A stretch of DNA of 64,000 nt from Zeugodacus cucurbitae (Eukaryota; Arthropoda; Insecta; Diptera; Tephritidae). The translations under genes and the position numbers were made by a program. Where the stretch lies: the NCBI RefSeq assembly GCF_028554725.1, contig NC_071670.1, positions 59,584,501-59,648,500 of the forward strand, written 5' to 3'. This document shows positions 1 through 13,035 of the stretch, in pieces. Each line of letters begins with the position of its first letter. Position 1 is the first letter of the stretch. The notes under the pieces were generated by a model that saw only the letters and a list, made by a program, of their open reading frames with translations, made no database searches and was not told the DNA's origin.

Positions 1-1124
1 ACTGATTGTAAGCGCTTCATGTTTTTGTTGTTCTTGTAAGATTTACCACAATGCACGCTCGAATAAAGTTTTGATAAATTGACCAAAAGTGCTGCTGGAA
101 TACCAATTTCAATTATGAATAGTGTGTGCTTTTTGCAGGGGTTCGGATGGAAATGTATAAGGATGAACATGATTATGTGTGTTTGCATGCGACTGTGCAA
201 TGAACCAATGACGCGAAACATATTTTAGGCAATTACATAAAAACCGAAACGGAAATCCATGCGGAGAAAAAACGGATAGAAAAGAGTTAAGATAGCGGAA
301 GTGGCAGGAAATCGAGATCTATGAACTGGCTGGGGTGTAAGAAATTATGGAAATATAAATTACAGAAAAGGAAGCAGAAAAAGGCAATTTAAATAAGCAA
401 TAAAACTTAAATGAATGAAAATAAAGGATGAAGTAGAGACAAAATGTGTGAATAATGAAGCAGCAACAAACAATTCTCTTCCTGCCAAACAGTATCGATA
501 ACTCTTTCTATAACTTTCAATAAAGGATAAAGCTTTCGAGACTACCGTATATATATATATTTAATTATATATGTATGTGTGCTTATGCATGGCATTTACG
601 TGCCTGCTGCTTGCCGCCGAAATTTGTTCATGCATGAAAATTTCAATTAAACTTTTTGCACAGCCAAGAAATTAATTGATTTATATTATGCCACTTCGTT
701 GCCACAAACCGATGTGTGTACGTGCAAACTAGTTTCTCTATGAATTCACTCTCTCACTTTCACTCACCTCCCACCTTCTACCAACTAATGTGGCAAGCGA
801 ATCGAGCAAATAAGGATTTATGACGGCGCATAACATATGGGAGTGAAGCGCGTGCCACACAAGGCTGACACAAGGCATAAGTTTTAATGAAGTTGTCAGT
901 GCAGCAAGAAAATTTGCAAGAAAACAATCATAATCAGCAGAAGCATAGAATGATGGAATCTTTGCGGTACTAAGCGCATGTTGGCTGCTGAGTGAAGTTG
1001 AAGGAGAATGAAACTCTAATTGAAAGGGTATAGTATAGAGTTATATTTAGTTTTAATACAGTCAAATTGGTCATTGGAGTTACAGAAAGTAGTAGTATTA
1101 GTTTCTTGGAAATCAAAATTATAG
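1..1124. other. AT-rich non-coding DNA, nothing recognised
   Basis: No open frame worth reporting and no transposon match that I recognise. A short TA run lies at about 550-575. The sequence has the ATGTATGT/CATGCATG texture seen throughout the window. It may contain regulatory DNA, but nothing in it identifies a function. Confidence 0.6.
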
Positions 1125-1643
1125 AAATGTTACGCATACGCACCGTTGGTCAATAAGTGGTAATGTTAAAGTGTTAGAGAAAAGAAATAAAAACTATTTT
1201 TATTGAATATTTAAGTATAGAATGTGGCTTGCTCAAGTTTGCTTTTGGACTTTTCATAAGGTGATGTTTTTTTTGGGAGAATTAAAATCTATCAAATGTT
1301 ACTCATACGCACTGTTGCTCATTGTGGCAAATTTGAGAAAAGTCATTTAGTGCTTTTAGAAATTGTAAAATTGATAAAGAAATATGTGTGTGATGTTGTT
1401 CTTAATTGTGACTTAGCTCCCTTATAGAACTATTCATCGTTTATTTCCTGACTCTCATATTCCAAGTATTTGGAGGTTAAGCGAGTAACTTTCTTTGATA
1501 ATTTATATTTTTTATGGCTGTGGGATTAATATACTTCAGTAAGTCAAACTATTAATTAAAATTATTAATGTTTTAAAGCATTTAGCAAAAAATAAGAATT
1601 TACTTTAACAAATGTTGCTCATACGCACTGTTGTTCATAGTGG
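1125..1643 (+). repeat. Three spaced direct copies of a ~35-bp motif
   Basis: Copies lie at about 1125-1160, 1293-1326 and 1609-1643, all on the + strand, 168 and 316 bases apart. The shared core is AAATGTT, then a base or two of variation, then CATACGCAC, GTTG and TCA...GTGG. The sequence after each copy is also loosely alike (A-rich, with GAGAAAAG- or AAGAAAAC-like words), so the original unit may have been about 80 bp or more. No coding potential is seen. It could be an old tandem duplication or a repeated binding-site unit; the sequence alone does not decide. Confidence 0.6.
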
Positions 1644-4600
1644 ATACCCAAGAAAACTGATTAGGCTTACTGAAAATCATTGAGAATCGATAAAAGAGCT
1701 ATGCAAACAGCTTCTATGCGATTCGTACACCCTGAAAAATCATTTTTTTACTAAGGATAAATTCGATAAAAATATCTGAATTTCCAAAATTTTTATGGTT
1801 TTAATTTAGTTTTTTTTTTATTTTATAAATTTTTTTGTAAAATTATTTAGTCTCAAAACGTGCTACAAAAATATCAATTAAATTCTCTAGCAATTTTAAA
1901 AAATCTCCACAGCAGACTCAGTTCCAACGACAAGCACATTAGTTGAGGCAATATTTACAATGTGTCACCCACCTCCAGTCCTCCTGGATTACATGCGTTT
2001 GCTTATTTGACGCATCCGTAACAAATTTACATAAATATGCATGTATGTACACATGCTGACGACGGGTCGTTTATTGACCGTTGTGTGTTGAAAAGGTGTT
2101 GATATACACAAATGGTGGTTGTTGTTATTGTTGTAAGTCCCCAACTGCGATTATTACCAACGCTGCTAGCTATTATCTACCAATATTATGTTGTGTATTA
2201 TGTCACAAAAGTGTCAACAGTGAAAAAATGGAAATTTCTGTTTAACCTTTTTGCCTCGTACAACGCCACAGGTGAGCCGCCTTGAAATATTTTTTTTTCG
2301 TAATCTTTTTTTATTTGCATATATGTGTGGTTTGTGGATTTTTATGCGGTAAACACAAGGTTTGTTAGTTTTTGGATTTTCTGTTTTTGTTTTTTTTTTT
2401 TTTTTGTATGCCTTTTATGCTGTTGTCTCTTGTAATCTTTAGGTCCGTCAGGTGAAAAGGTCCTGGCGTGACGCATAAATTTGATTAGCTGCGGTGGCTC
2501 GGCAAAACACAAAAACAGCAGGCATACAGACATTTTTTTTTTTTTGTTTATTTTCTGGTATTATAATGCGTTGTTTTGTTGGGCTTAAGTCTATATATAA
2601 ACATATAGTGGTTTAAATATATAAATATTGGCGGATTTGCGTGTCTTCCTTTTTAGTACAATAAACATTAACAGCGCTGCAGACACGTAAAGCTGCGTTG
2701 ATATGCAAACAAATTCATGAGATTTCCCTTACACGCACTTTTTAAGGTACCTGAGGTGTAAAGGCAATAAAAAAGTCTAAGAAAATTGTGTCTACCTTGG
2801 GATAACATATTAAATATTATGTTAATTTATTATGCAATTATAATTTTTTCCCCGTTTCCATTTCGTTGGCGTGTGTCTGCACACATTAGGTCTACAACCA
2901 CTGAAAACGAGACATGTTTTTAGGCGCCCACGACAAACTCGTGCTAACAATCACTTGGCATCTTTTGTTAACTGTTATCTAATAATATATGAGTGTGTGT
3001 ACGTCAAATTTTCGCACTCCATATACTTGTGTGACTTGCCACCCTTTTGCTTGCTTTATTTTCGGCCGACTTCTTCCTTTGCACTCACTGTGTTACACAC
3101 AACTTCACCCACAGTTTTTTGCACACTCCTCTTTTAATGCGTTTCCAATTTCACTTCCCCTTATCACGAACACAATATTATTTCCTTATCTGTTTATTTA
3201 TTAAGGTATAGATATATAATATATATATATAGATGTTTATATGTATGTAGGAATGTGTGTCTGTTCTTCTCAAGGTCTCCCAGCGAGCCGCCGCTGCGTC
3301 AACAATTGTTGATTGTCTTGCCAGCTGTCGCTTCCCAACGCAACACCGAAACTCGCCGTCGAATTGCCTTCAAACACCCCACCCCTCTCAGACCAAAAGC
3401 GTGCGTACCCTCTTTTTGTTGCTGTTTTGTTGGCTTTGTGTTTTCACATGTCCTCGCTGCTGGTGTTGTCCTTTTGTGTCTGTCCGCATTTAAATGCTAA
3501 TGTAATTGTATTTAATTTATTTATACCGCTGCATCCCCCCGTTACATATGTTATCACTGTCAGGCACACCTACATACATGCCCACATACACATAGCTATG
3601 AATATATAAACAAAAGCGCAGATTCATTTGAGTGTCATACACATTTGATTGTTTATTCATGTGTGTGCTTGTTGTTATTTTTGCTTTGATTTTTGTGCCG
3701 TTGTTATTTTTTTCTTTCCCATACAAATATTTAGTTAGTGTCGCTGACTAAATGGCTGAGATTCATTAAATTAGCATATACATATATTTACTTATTTCCC
3801 TTGGTGGCATTTAAGTTAGTTATTTTTTTTTTTTTTGTTATTTAAAGTGATATGTTGACGTGAATTAATTAATATGGTACGTGACACACGAGAGAGTTTT
3901 CTTGTTTTTAAAGTGCTTGTGTATTAAGTATTTTTCATGATTTTTATCTGAGATAGTTAAATTAGGAAATAATGATTTTGATATTAAAGTTATATTTTGA
4001 TTGTCATGATGATTGTCATATGAGAGTAGAATGCAGATAAAGCACGCCTGGTAATAAAAAAAATATGAAGAGACTAAAATCGTATAATTTACAATAGTTG
4101 AAGTTGCTATTCTTCCATCATCAGATGGAGGAACTCTTTAAAAAAAATATCTAAACACGTGGAGAAAGAGGGACAAAACAGAAGTAATGCTTCCTTACCT
4201 TAGGCAAAGAAAACTTTGATATCAAGTTCACACTGCGGTGGTGGGTGCAGAATAACACAGTGTTAAGGTAAGCCTGTCGTAAGAGACGACTAAAATCCAA
4301 AACATGCCTATGTGTGCATGATTAGACTTTGCTTTAAGCTGGTACTTAGTCTGTGTTCTATGCCTGCTATATGGAAATTATATTACCTGTTTGATATGGC
4401 ACTCTTCCCTGAATGCTCTTTCTATCAAAGAGAACAATTGTGTTCCATTTGTATTTTTATTGCCAGAATTGTCTAACAATGCAGAGTTGTATGGAAGCTC
4501 AACTGATAGTAGCTTCGGCTGCAAAATCTTAGCGGAGATTTTAAATTAATACCACGAAGAGCAGGAGCACAGGCAGTTTCGCTACAAAGGTGTTAAGTGC

Positions 4601-5279
4601 GTCCATGCCACACGCCAATTAGTACTAAAGGTGCAAAGCGAACTCACGGCGCTGATCGAAGCATCATATTGATACGTTGTGTTCTTGAATAAGGTGAGGT
4701 TAGGTCGTCTACGGCTGTTCCAAACATGTCTCTGTAGTAATTTGGTTATTCTTAAAAGGGGCAAGAGTAATGTGAATAATTCTCGTAACTCCCTCAAGTA
4801 TAGGAATGAGTAGGTCGGAAGTAATATATATGATGTAAAGTTTTATAAAAAGCTCGGTACATAGATTGCTTTAGTGTGTACCAGATGATATCGGTCTGAC
4901 GGTCAATTGAAAATTAAAGTCATTTGCATTGATGAAATTGAAGATCTTTTCAGACGAGGAACATTTGAAAGAGTTTCTCGTATAAAGGCGTATATCTGTC
5001 TTTTTAATAAACCGATATTCCCATCCCATTGAAAAATTCAAAGTATCTCTGACCAGAGACAAAAGTAAAAGTCCCAATAAATTATAAGAGCAAGTACAAT
5101 ATATTTTGCTCAGGAAATAATCTAAGGGTCTCCCTTTGCTGTGCTGAGGTTCATCTATTGATAAACAAGTAAATTTTATTTTAAATGAAGTAAAAATAGG
5201 ATTTTGAATTTTATCTCCAACAGGTCTTTAGAGAAAAACTAGATATACTATCAAATACATTCGGTTTAACTCATATGTG
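1644..5279. other. Non-coding DNA with simple repeats
   Basis: I see no gene. Simple sequence includes a 16-T run at 2390-2405, further T runs near 2534-2545 and 3822-3836, a TA-rich stretch at about 3210-3232 and a GTT run near 2118-2135. Open frames at 2871-3137 and 3255-3609 overlap in different frames, lack domain motifs and are dominated by T/C-rich codons; I treat them as chance. A segment near 4235-4290 reads like part of a dispersed repeat, but I could not place it. Confidence 0.6.
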
Positions 5280-5860
5280 CATTTTTTGGTGAATCTATAC
5301 TACTATTATAGAGAGGAAAGATTTGTATGTATTATTGCAATGAATAAACTCAGAAACTACTTTGCCGATTTCAAAAATTCTTTCACCATTGGAAAGCTAC
5401 ATTCACCCCGAGTAACATAGGCATATTTTATTTTTGCAAGAATCTCAACTTTCTGGAAGTAGTTCCCAGGGAAGGGTATCAAAAAGACTATGTGATGGAG
5501 AATCTTAATCTGAAACTGAAAATCGTCTTGCAAGTCATACTCTTCGCATCGCAATCGCGTGCCAGAGAGTCGAGTAACGAGCGCTCGCAGCTGCCTGCTG
5601 AACTAAATATCAGAACTTCCCAAGCACGTGCTTGAGAGTCGAGTACGGAGCGTGTGTAGCGGCTTGAAGAACAAAATATTAGAAATATACAAGCTTACAC
5701 TAGGCCTTCGAACTGGGAGCGTTCCCAACACCTTCATAATCAGAGAGAAAGACAACGCACATCAAAGACTAGAGGTCGTAAACAAGTTTTAGCTCATTGC
5801 AAATAAAATATAATTTCATGTTCGAATTTTCCTCATTTTACTTTTTTATAATGTACCCAC
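5280..5860 (+). repeat. Insect-type dispersed repeat, class undetermined
   Basis: The stretch from about 5295 contains wording I recognise from many insect genomes: CTATACTACTATTATAGAGA, then GGAAAGATTTGTATGTATT, an AACTCAGAAACTACTTTGCC block, and TTCACCATTGGAAAGCTACA at about 5381-5400. Downstream are two related 18-19 base words built on GAGAGTCGAGTA, at about 5565-5583 and 5634-5651, so the end of the unit carries an internal duplication. There is no transposase frame. I cannot say whether it belongs to a Helitron, a SINE or another class. The right border is approximate. Confidence 0.5.
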
Positions 5861-8715
5861 GCAAGAAACGGGAAAGTATATACATACATACATATGTATG
5901 GGAGAATGTGTATCTATAAGTCTGTAAAAACTTATAACTTTTGAAATTTTTGTTTTACCATCACACTAGTTGGGTGGATACAGTAGACATTTCTAATATC
6001 ATTAGAGATCCGAAAGATTATGTCACATAATTTTAAAAGATTTACTTATTTTACTACAAACCTGTTTTAGGCAAGTGACCGTGAAAAAGAATGAGAACGC
6101 TCACCTGAAAAATTGAAAGAAAAAAAAAGTTAGTAGAGTCTTTTACAAGTCTTTAACAAATAATAATAGTATAGAATACTATAATATCAAAAATATAAAT
6201 CTAAGGATTAATGCATAGACTTCTAATCTGATAACTCCGTTAAGAATCGGGTCATTAATTTAAACAGAACAAAGTTGTCAAACCATCAGAACCTTGCCTT
6301 AAACTACGCTCTCTTCTAAGGAAATAAGATAGAAATATGTTGAAAAAATAGTTTACAAGGAACAGCGTCGACAATTCATATTAAATTACATAACTACAAA
6401 ATTAAATATATATTTTTTACCTACTATTTCCACAGAGAATTCCAAACCCCTGAGGTATGTAAAACAAAGTATGCCTAAAGTAATACCACTCTAAACATTC
6501 ACTCCGAAACGCTCTAATGAGCACGAATTTTTCAAATAAAAAACCCGAACGCTCACTAGATCAAATGCCAAACACGACAAACACAAAAAACGCGAATAAT
6601 GCGCCAATGAATGCGTTCAAATAAAAACAGAAAAACAGAAAAAACGAAAAGAGGCAAATGCCAGTGAAGGCAAAAATGTGAAAGACACATATTCGCTTTA
6701 ATAAATAGTGCTGCGCATAAAAGAAGTTAAACTCTGCAAGAGTAACGGTAAAAAAACGAGCAATAAGTAGAGTAGCAAAGCGCTGGCAGCACTTGGGAGT
6801 GCAACGAATGTGCAATGAGTGCACATTCACAAATGCCACAAAGTCTTCGCGTGTGTGCACCAACCAAACTTATGCAATAAATGAGGAGTGTGCTGTTAGT
6901 AGCGTACTAAAATAGACAACAACAACAACAATAACAAACAACAAAAGCGGCAAAAAAATGTAATAACAAACGACGCTTTGGCAGTCTTTATTTGCCATTC
7001 GCTTAGTGGCGTTGGCAAAAACTCGCAATGCAAACAAACACACACATACATGGATATTACTCGCACAAATATCAACTTGAAATGCAATCGCCGTCAGTGG
7101 GTCGGTAGCGGCAAAAAAACCGATTGTGTACAAAGGTGCACTGATTTGAAGTAAATAAAATGCGACTACCTGAGAGATCGCATTGCAAGCGTTTGCCAAT
7201 ATGGCAATATTGTTTTGAAATGCAAAAGCAAAAGCAAGGAAAAAACGAACAAAGAAACGCAGCAAAAAATTGGCAATAGCCTAGTGACTGAAGTGTGGCC
7301 GGCCGCATAGTGAAAGGTGACTTAGTGGGCTGAAGAAAATTTGTAGTTAATTGTGGCACGAGTGCAGTCGAAGAACTGGTTTGGCAAGCATGAGACAATA
7401 ACAGTTGATAGTTAAGGAAAGAGACTGGCAAAAGAGTGGTGAAATAAGGAAATTAGTGTGCTGCAAATTTGTCGGATTTGTGTGAGTCAAAAAAATATAA
7501 AAATTAAGCAAAATCACAAATTGTGAGAGTACTGCTGAAAATATTGTGAAATGAAGGAATTATAAGTGTGAGATCTTAAAATTGTTATTTCTTATAATAT
7601 ATCCGGGACATGTCAATGGGTTAAATAATTTGGCAGTGTATAGCCAAGGCGTATGAGTAACCTTCGAGTTACAACACTCTAATACTCCGCTCTACTAAAT
7701 ACTCATGAGATAGACCAATAATAGAATAAATTAAGATTTTAAGAAGAAGGTATCGTAACAAATAGTCGCGGTTAAAGTAGAACATAAACATTTGCACTTC
7801 AACCAACCATCAGTCGACTCAAACTACATGAGAAATTACGCGAGTAAATTGAGCATAATCTGCGTTTGACTTCCACTTCACAGCAATTTGATGCTCAACT
7901 AAAAATATATATCACAAACTACTACCAGTTCACTAAATGCATTTAGAGAGCTCTAGTCAGAAAAAAAATGCAGCATGCAATCGCATGCATCCGCGACGAA
8001 AACCAATTCAAAGTTTATGGATGAGAACTCAATGAATGGCTGGTCTGATGTATGCGCGTTCTTATACAACCAAAGTGCCACTAAACCCCGCTCGTCAGGT
8101 AAGGCAATAAAATGTGCACCATAAAACGGTATAGAATTGCGTAGCAGTTTAAGAGTATTTCGTGAAAAAAGAGGCAAATAAAATCAAAAAACGAAGCAAA
8201 TATCAAAAAAAAAAAAAAATAAATAAATAAAAATAGAAGAAGTAGAATATAAGTTGCAGCTAAAATACGCAAGCAACAACTTTTAGCATGAATAGCAGTA
8301 GCAATAACCAATTTAGCAATGCTGAAATTGAATTTTGTGCATGCAACTAGAGACAAGCCAAATAGTAGAGATAACTGCAGAAAAAGTGCGCAAATTTGTA
8401 GTTTTTGCTAAATTTTAGTGCCGAGTTTTAGATGAGTTATTAGAATCATGTTAAGGAATGAGAAAACATTTGAAAAGTACTACTTTCAAATTTCAAAAGA
8501 AAACTTGATGCCAAATGAAATCTATTTCTTTTTTTTATTTGGAGCAATTTGCTGCCGCTTTTATTTGCATATCAGAGACAAATCAAAGTTCAATTTTAAA
8601 CGAGAAATAAATCGTCCAACAAAAATGATACCTATCAGGCTAATTAAAAATTTTAGAAGAATCCGCTTTTTTGCGCTTTATTCAATGATTTATAAAAAGT
8701 GTTACAGTGATCAGA
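5861..8715. other. Non-coding DNA, no gene recognised
   Basis: AT-rich sequence with ACATACATACATATGTATG near 5883-5900 and an ACAACAACAACAACAATAAC run near 6917-6936. Minus-strand open frames at 6561-7431 overlap one another in several frames and encode F/C/L-rich low-complexity peptides, typical of chance frames across A-rich DNA. An inverted GCATGC pair sits at 7975-7990. The last ~75 bases (from about 8640) may be the 3' untranslated end of the mariner that follows. Confidence 0.55.
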
Positions 8716-9800
8716 TTAGTTCAAATATGCTCTGTTTCGTTCGATAATCAGTTTCCATCTAGAAGACAACTTCACAATACCTCCTCGTAAAGCCCCCCTC
8801 CTTATTTCCGAAAAAATGAGACAGCCACTTTCCTTAAGCCTCTTTTGAGTTCAACTTACACCACCAAGGGCGTTCGCCATGGACAGGAACAGGTGGTAAT
8901 CACTTGGCGCTATGTCCGGGCTATATGGTGAATGCGATAAAAACTCCCATCCGAGCTCCCTTAGCTTTTGACGAGTCATCAACGAAGGATGTGGTTTGGC
9001 GTTGTTCTGGTGGACTACACCCTTCCTGTTGGCCAATTCTGGACGCTTCTGCTCGATCGCCTGCTTCAAGCAGTCCAGTTGTTCGCCGTAGATGGTAGAC
9101 ACACTCACAGCAAAACCTTCCTGGCCGCCAATCTCGACTTGGGGACGCTTCATCGGCCTTCGACCACGACCGTTTTCGCTTGACATTGTCGTATGTGATC
9201 CATTTTTCGTCGCCAGTCACCAACCGCTTCAAAAATGGGCCGAGTTCGTTCCGTTTCTGCAGCATATGGCAGGCATTGATTCGGTCCAGAAAGTTTTTTT
9301 GCGTCAAATCATGCGGCACCCAAACATCAAGTTTTTTGTGTATCCAGCCTTCTGCAGATGATTTAAAATGGTTTGGTAAATAACTCCCATCTCCTGTCAG
9401 GAGATGCCACAAGCCGATCTAACTCGTTGTTTTCCGTGATTTGATCGGTATACGTCGTCACAGATCTTCCGCCGGCTGGCTTATCCATGGTATCGTTTTC
9501 ACCCGCTCTGAAACGTCGAAACCATTCCTCCGGAGTTTGAGGTGATAGAGTTCCATCCCCCAAAACACAATTAATCTATCCGAACGTTTCTCTAGCAGAT
9601 TTGCCTTTAACGAAGGACAACTTTAAAAGAGCTCGAATTTCGGCGTAAGTGAACTCCATGTTTCCACGTCTATAACTGTTAAACACAATATCCATACTAA
9701 TCATGCATAGTTTTGTAGTTTATGTCAAGACCTTTCAAAGATGTATAGTATTGCCAGATACGAGCTCTGTAGCGCTTTATACATGGCCGCGAAAATCAAA
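8640..9800 (-). mobile_element. Mariner element containing the 8716-9659 pseudogene, ends not resolved
   Basis: The coding remnant is nearly full length (944 nt against about 1035 nt for a 345-residue transposase), so the insertion probably also includes short untranslated arms. The sequence just upstream of the start (9660-9720) has the form I remember from related insect copies. I could not find a convincing pair of terminal inverted repeats or a TA duplication: CCGC-containing stretches near 8662 and 9810 are only weakly inverted. The borders are therefore guesses. Confidence 0.45.
8716..9659 (-). pseudogene. Mariner transposase pseudogene (DD34D type)
   Basis: Remnant of a mariner cut-and-paste transposase read right to left. 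The start lies at 9659 (MEFTYAEIRALLK), and the end at 8716-8718 follows SSRWKLIIERNRAYLN. Recognisable blocks in order are the amino-terminal helix-turn-helix region, EEWFRRFRAGENDTMDKPAGG, WVPHDLTQ, the first catalytic Asp in VTGDEKWITYDN, the KRPELANRKGVV block, and SPYSPDIAPSDYHLF with the third catalytic Asp. The second catalytic Asp, expected in HQDNA, is Asn here (HQNNA). Thirty-four residues separate it from the SDY Asp, so the spacing is DD34D. Breaks: an in-frame stop after ARETFG, frameshifts around 9340-9390, an apparent deletion of about 24 codons near 9080-9130 with a frame change, and a stop soon after NALGGV. The wording is closest to the mellifera-like insect mariners I remember. 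It cannot encode an active enzyme. Confidence 0.9.
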
Positions 9801-12645
9801 AGACAAAAATAGGCGGAAGGGAGATATTTTATGTTACAGCCAGAAAAGTCACCAGATTATTTCATTTGAGATCATTGGTAATACTGTTTCAAGCTCCGAG
9901 AGCTCTCCAAATTTCGTGTAACGAGTAATCTTACTGAAATTAAGTGAACATCTTAGTCTGATTATAATATGGTATGGTGCAAAAAATGGATAAAATAGGT
10001 TCAGTATAGGGAATATACTGCATATAACTAATGCTACTACATAACAGTTGATAAGTGAGATATTTTAATGAAATTGGATGAACTTGTTTACTGTTTCATT
10101 TCTCACCACTTTTTTACGAAAGTGAGGTTATGTTTGATACGAAAACTTAACTAACTAGGTTTTCTAACTATACTTATATCTAGTCTTCTATACAAATTCA
10201 GCGACTTAAATGGTGTATTACTATATATTTTAATACAAGATCAGCTTTTTCCAGTGTTTCATGGTATATATGGTTTTAATTAGATTTTTCACAGAACTCT
10301 ACCAAGGTTCCCAAAATTTTATTTTAACAACAAATTTCAGCTCACTAACTTCATATTATGCCATCACAAATAGTAACGGTGTAATTTATTCAGCCTAACT
10401 ATTTCATTTGCCTAAAGCGCTTCGTCGCTGGTCACTTCATTACATAGCTCATTGTATAATTGCATGCCACAAAAGTGTGTGTGTGTGCCACAAAATGGGA
10501 CAATAGCGGCATTGTTGACATTTGAGGCGCCCGCACCGTAGAGTGATTATCCAGTAAAATAAATAAAAACACAAATGAGGAGAGCGGAGAGGAGAGTGCA
10601 ACAAAATTGCAACAGTTTGCTGGCATGTTGAAACACCTCAAAAGCACACACATGTGGAGAGACACACACGATCAATGAGATAAAATTACTTGTATTTATT
10701 TGTTTGCGAATTGCCTGCGTGCTCTACAAAGCGAAACTTAGTTGCTTGTGTGTTTGTTTGTGCATTGTTGTTGGTGTTAAGTGCTACTGCTGCATTTGCA
10801 GCACACAACCGACGCGACGGCTTGTTGCAAAAATGAGCATTTTAAGTGAGCAGTTTGCTGGAAATGTAGATATGTATGTGAGCTTTTTGTGTGGAATTTG
10901 CAAAATACACTTAAATTGCAACAAATGTGGCCAGCTTAATGCCACACACACACATACATCTGCACATGCAGAAATGCACTTATTGCTACACATGTCACGC
11001 CAATGCCTCGTTAGCGCATAGCTTGTAAATATATTATATGCATTTGCTGTGTGTGTGTGTGTGCGTATTTTGCGCCAATTCAATTTCGTGCCGCTTTGCA
11101 ACACTGTTTGGTATATTACACATTTTATTGAAAAGCTTTTTTTCGACAAATTTCAACTCAACTCACCAAAGTGTGCGCGTGTGTGTGTTTGCTTGTTTTC
11201 CGCGCGTTTGTTTTTGGACTTCCTCAATCACAGTCGCTGTGGCGACCAATTTTCAGTGAGCGACGCGACGCGGCACGCTTGCGCAAATACACACCTATAT
11301 ATTATTGTAGTTGTTGTTTTTGTTGGCGCATGGCGCGTGGCCAACACTGTGCATAATTAAATGTATATGTATGTATATATATATGTATTTATTAATTTAT
11401 GTATGTTTGGTGCGAGTGCTTTCGGCCAAATGGTGGCAATAATGCGGGCATGGGCTCACAAACACAACAACAACAGCATACATGTATGGTAAATGCACGT
11501 AGATATGTATTCTGGTGACATTTCCTAACCGCATTTGTATGCTTTTGCTGCTACTTGTTGTTGTTTTTGCATGTTTTTATTGTTTTTGTTATTACTATTG
11601 GTTATTGTTGTCTTTTTAGCAAATTGTTGTTGTTATTGTTTTCGTTTTTCTTATTGTTGTTGCTTTCGATATTATTTATATTTTTTTGTTGCTTTTATAA
11701 TTTCTTGTTGTTGTTTTTACTATTTCTTGTTGTTGTTATTGTTTTTTGTTTGTTATTGGTGTTCGTATCTGTTTTCGACTGCATTCGTTGCGTGTGCGGT
11801 GAAAGTAAACAAATCTGGCCTAAATGCAGACGCGCATTTGTATGCAGTAAAACAACAACTGAAAAGCGTTAATAACAATAACAACAACAACAAGAAAATA
11901 AAATAACAATTAAAAATACAAGCGCTGAAAACGAGCCAAACAAATGTGGCAATTTGCGGGCTCTAACTAAATAGACCATATCTACACTAGTAAAAACTGC
12001 AACAAAATAGATAAATAACTGTAAAAATATATATGCACCGTTATGCGCATAATATCACCTTATATATATATATCTATTTTTGCAAACTCATTCAATGTGT
12101 TAATGACTGTTATGCAACATTTGCGAAGCCTCAAAGTTGCCCAGCGGCATTCATGGCACAACAACAACAATAATAAATAAGAAATAAAAGTGTAACAGTG
12201 AAAAGAGTAGTAATCAGATATTAAACGCCGATAGCTTTGTAACAACATCTTCGTTGCGAAAAAGCGCTGAAAGTAATGCGGTTAATAAACGAACGAATGT
12301 GTGTGTAAACATTAAGTAGATTTGCACTTTTTCCAAGAGTGTGCAAATATTTGTTGCATATTTTCATTTAGTTTGTTGTTAGAGTCATGCAACATTAGAG
12401 GCTTGTGTCATTTTTATAGTTTGTGGCATTTCAAACTCTAGGAAATTAAGTAATGCCCTGCATATGTGGCAATGTTGCATGGAAAATATATATGTCATTA
12501 GGTGATTTCTACTTATTGTAGACGAAACAAGTTCTATCGAATCAGGTTTCAAGACATTTCCACTGTAAAAAGCGAATATTATAGCTAAATTTTTTATACT
12601 GAAGCCAAAAACATTCAAAGTTTAATTAAAAATTATTCCCTAATA
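9801..12645. other. Non-coding DNA with TTG/CAA low-complexity tracts
   Basis: No gene. A TG run lies at about 11047-11063. Between about 11535 and 11910 the sequence is a long imperfect TTG/TTA array on the + strand, ending in CAACAACAACAA; the 105- and 123-residue frames there are translations of that array (F, L, V, C only) and not proteins. The sequence around 10430-11360 is somewhat richer in GC and CA/TG words, without recognisable elements. Confidence 0.6.
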
Positions 12646-13035
12646 GCATTTTCACACAGCCAAATTAATTGATCAATTAAAATTTTAATTGAGAAACCAG
12701 TTTTTGCCCTTCACACTACCGGCTACTCGATAACCGAACAGCTGTTATACATTTTTATTTTTGATTTGCATAAGAATTTGGAAAGTTTCATCAGCTGAGT
12801 GCCATTTTTAGCAGCGACATCTACCGTCGTGTAGCATGAACAAAAACTCACAGTTAAAGAACGTATATATAATTATAAATACGGTCTTTGTCGCAGAGTT
12901 GCCTTTCAGTTTCAAGTCGATTAAAATTCAATTAAAAATGAATGTAGACTTTTATTTTGTATGGTTAATCGATCTTAATCAGCGTTTTTTTCGAGCAGAG
13001 GCCGGTTAATTAATCAATTAGCTCTGTGAAAATGC
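12646..13035. mobile_element. MITE copy A (390 bp, TA-flanked)
   Basis: Short non-coding element with imperfect inverted ends. The left end begins GCATTTTCACACAGC, and the right end read backwards begins GCATTTTCACAGAGC. TA lies directly outside both ends (12644-12645 and 13036-13037), as expected for Tc1/mariner-mobilised MITEs. The left arm carries the 16-base palindrome TTAATTGATCAATTAA at 12665-12680, and the right arm has a near copy (TTAATTAATCAATTAG). Interior blocks are shared with 42616-42937 in the same orientation: GAGAAACCAGTTTTTGC, GGCTACTC, GAGGCCGGTTAAT/AGACCGGTTAAT and TTTGTATGGTTAATCGAT. There is no coding frame, so it depends on a transposase from elsewhere. Confidence 0.85.

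Noticed and set aside
6561..7431. Cluster of minus-strand frames of up to 131 codons
   Set aside because: Overlapping frames in A-rich DNA with F/L/V-rich low-complexity products and no motif, signal peptide pattern or splice context.
11535..11910. Two open frames of 105-123 codons
   Set aside because: They are translations of an imperfect TTG/TTA array, made almost only of F, L, V and C, and overlap in different frames.
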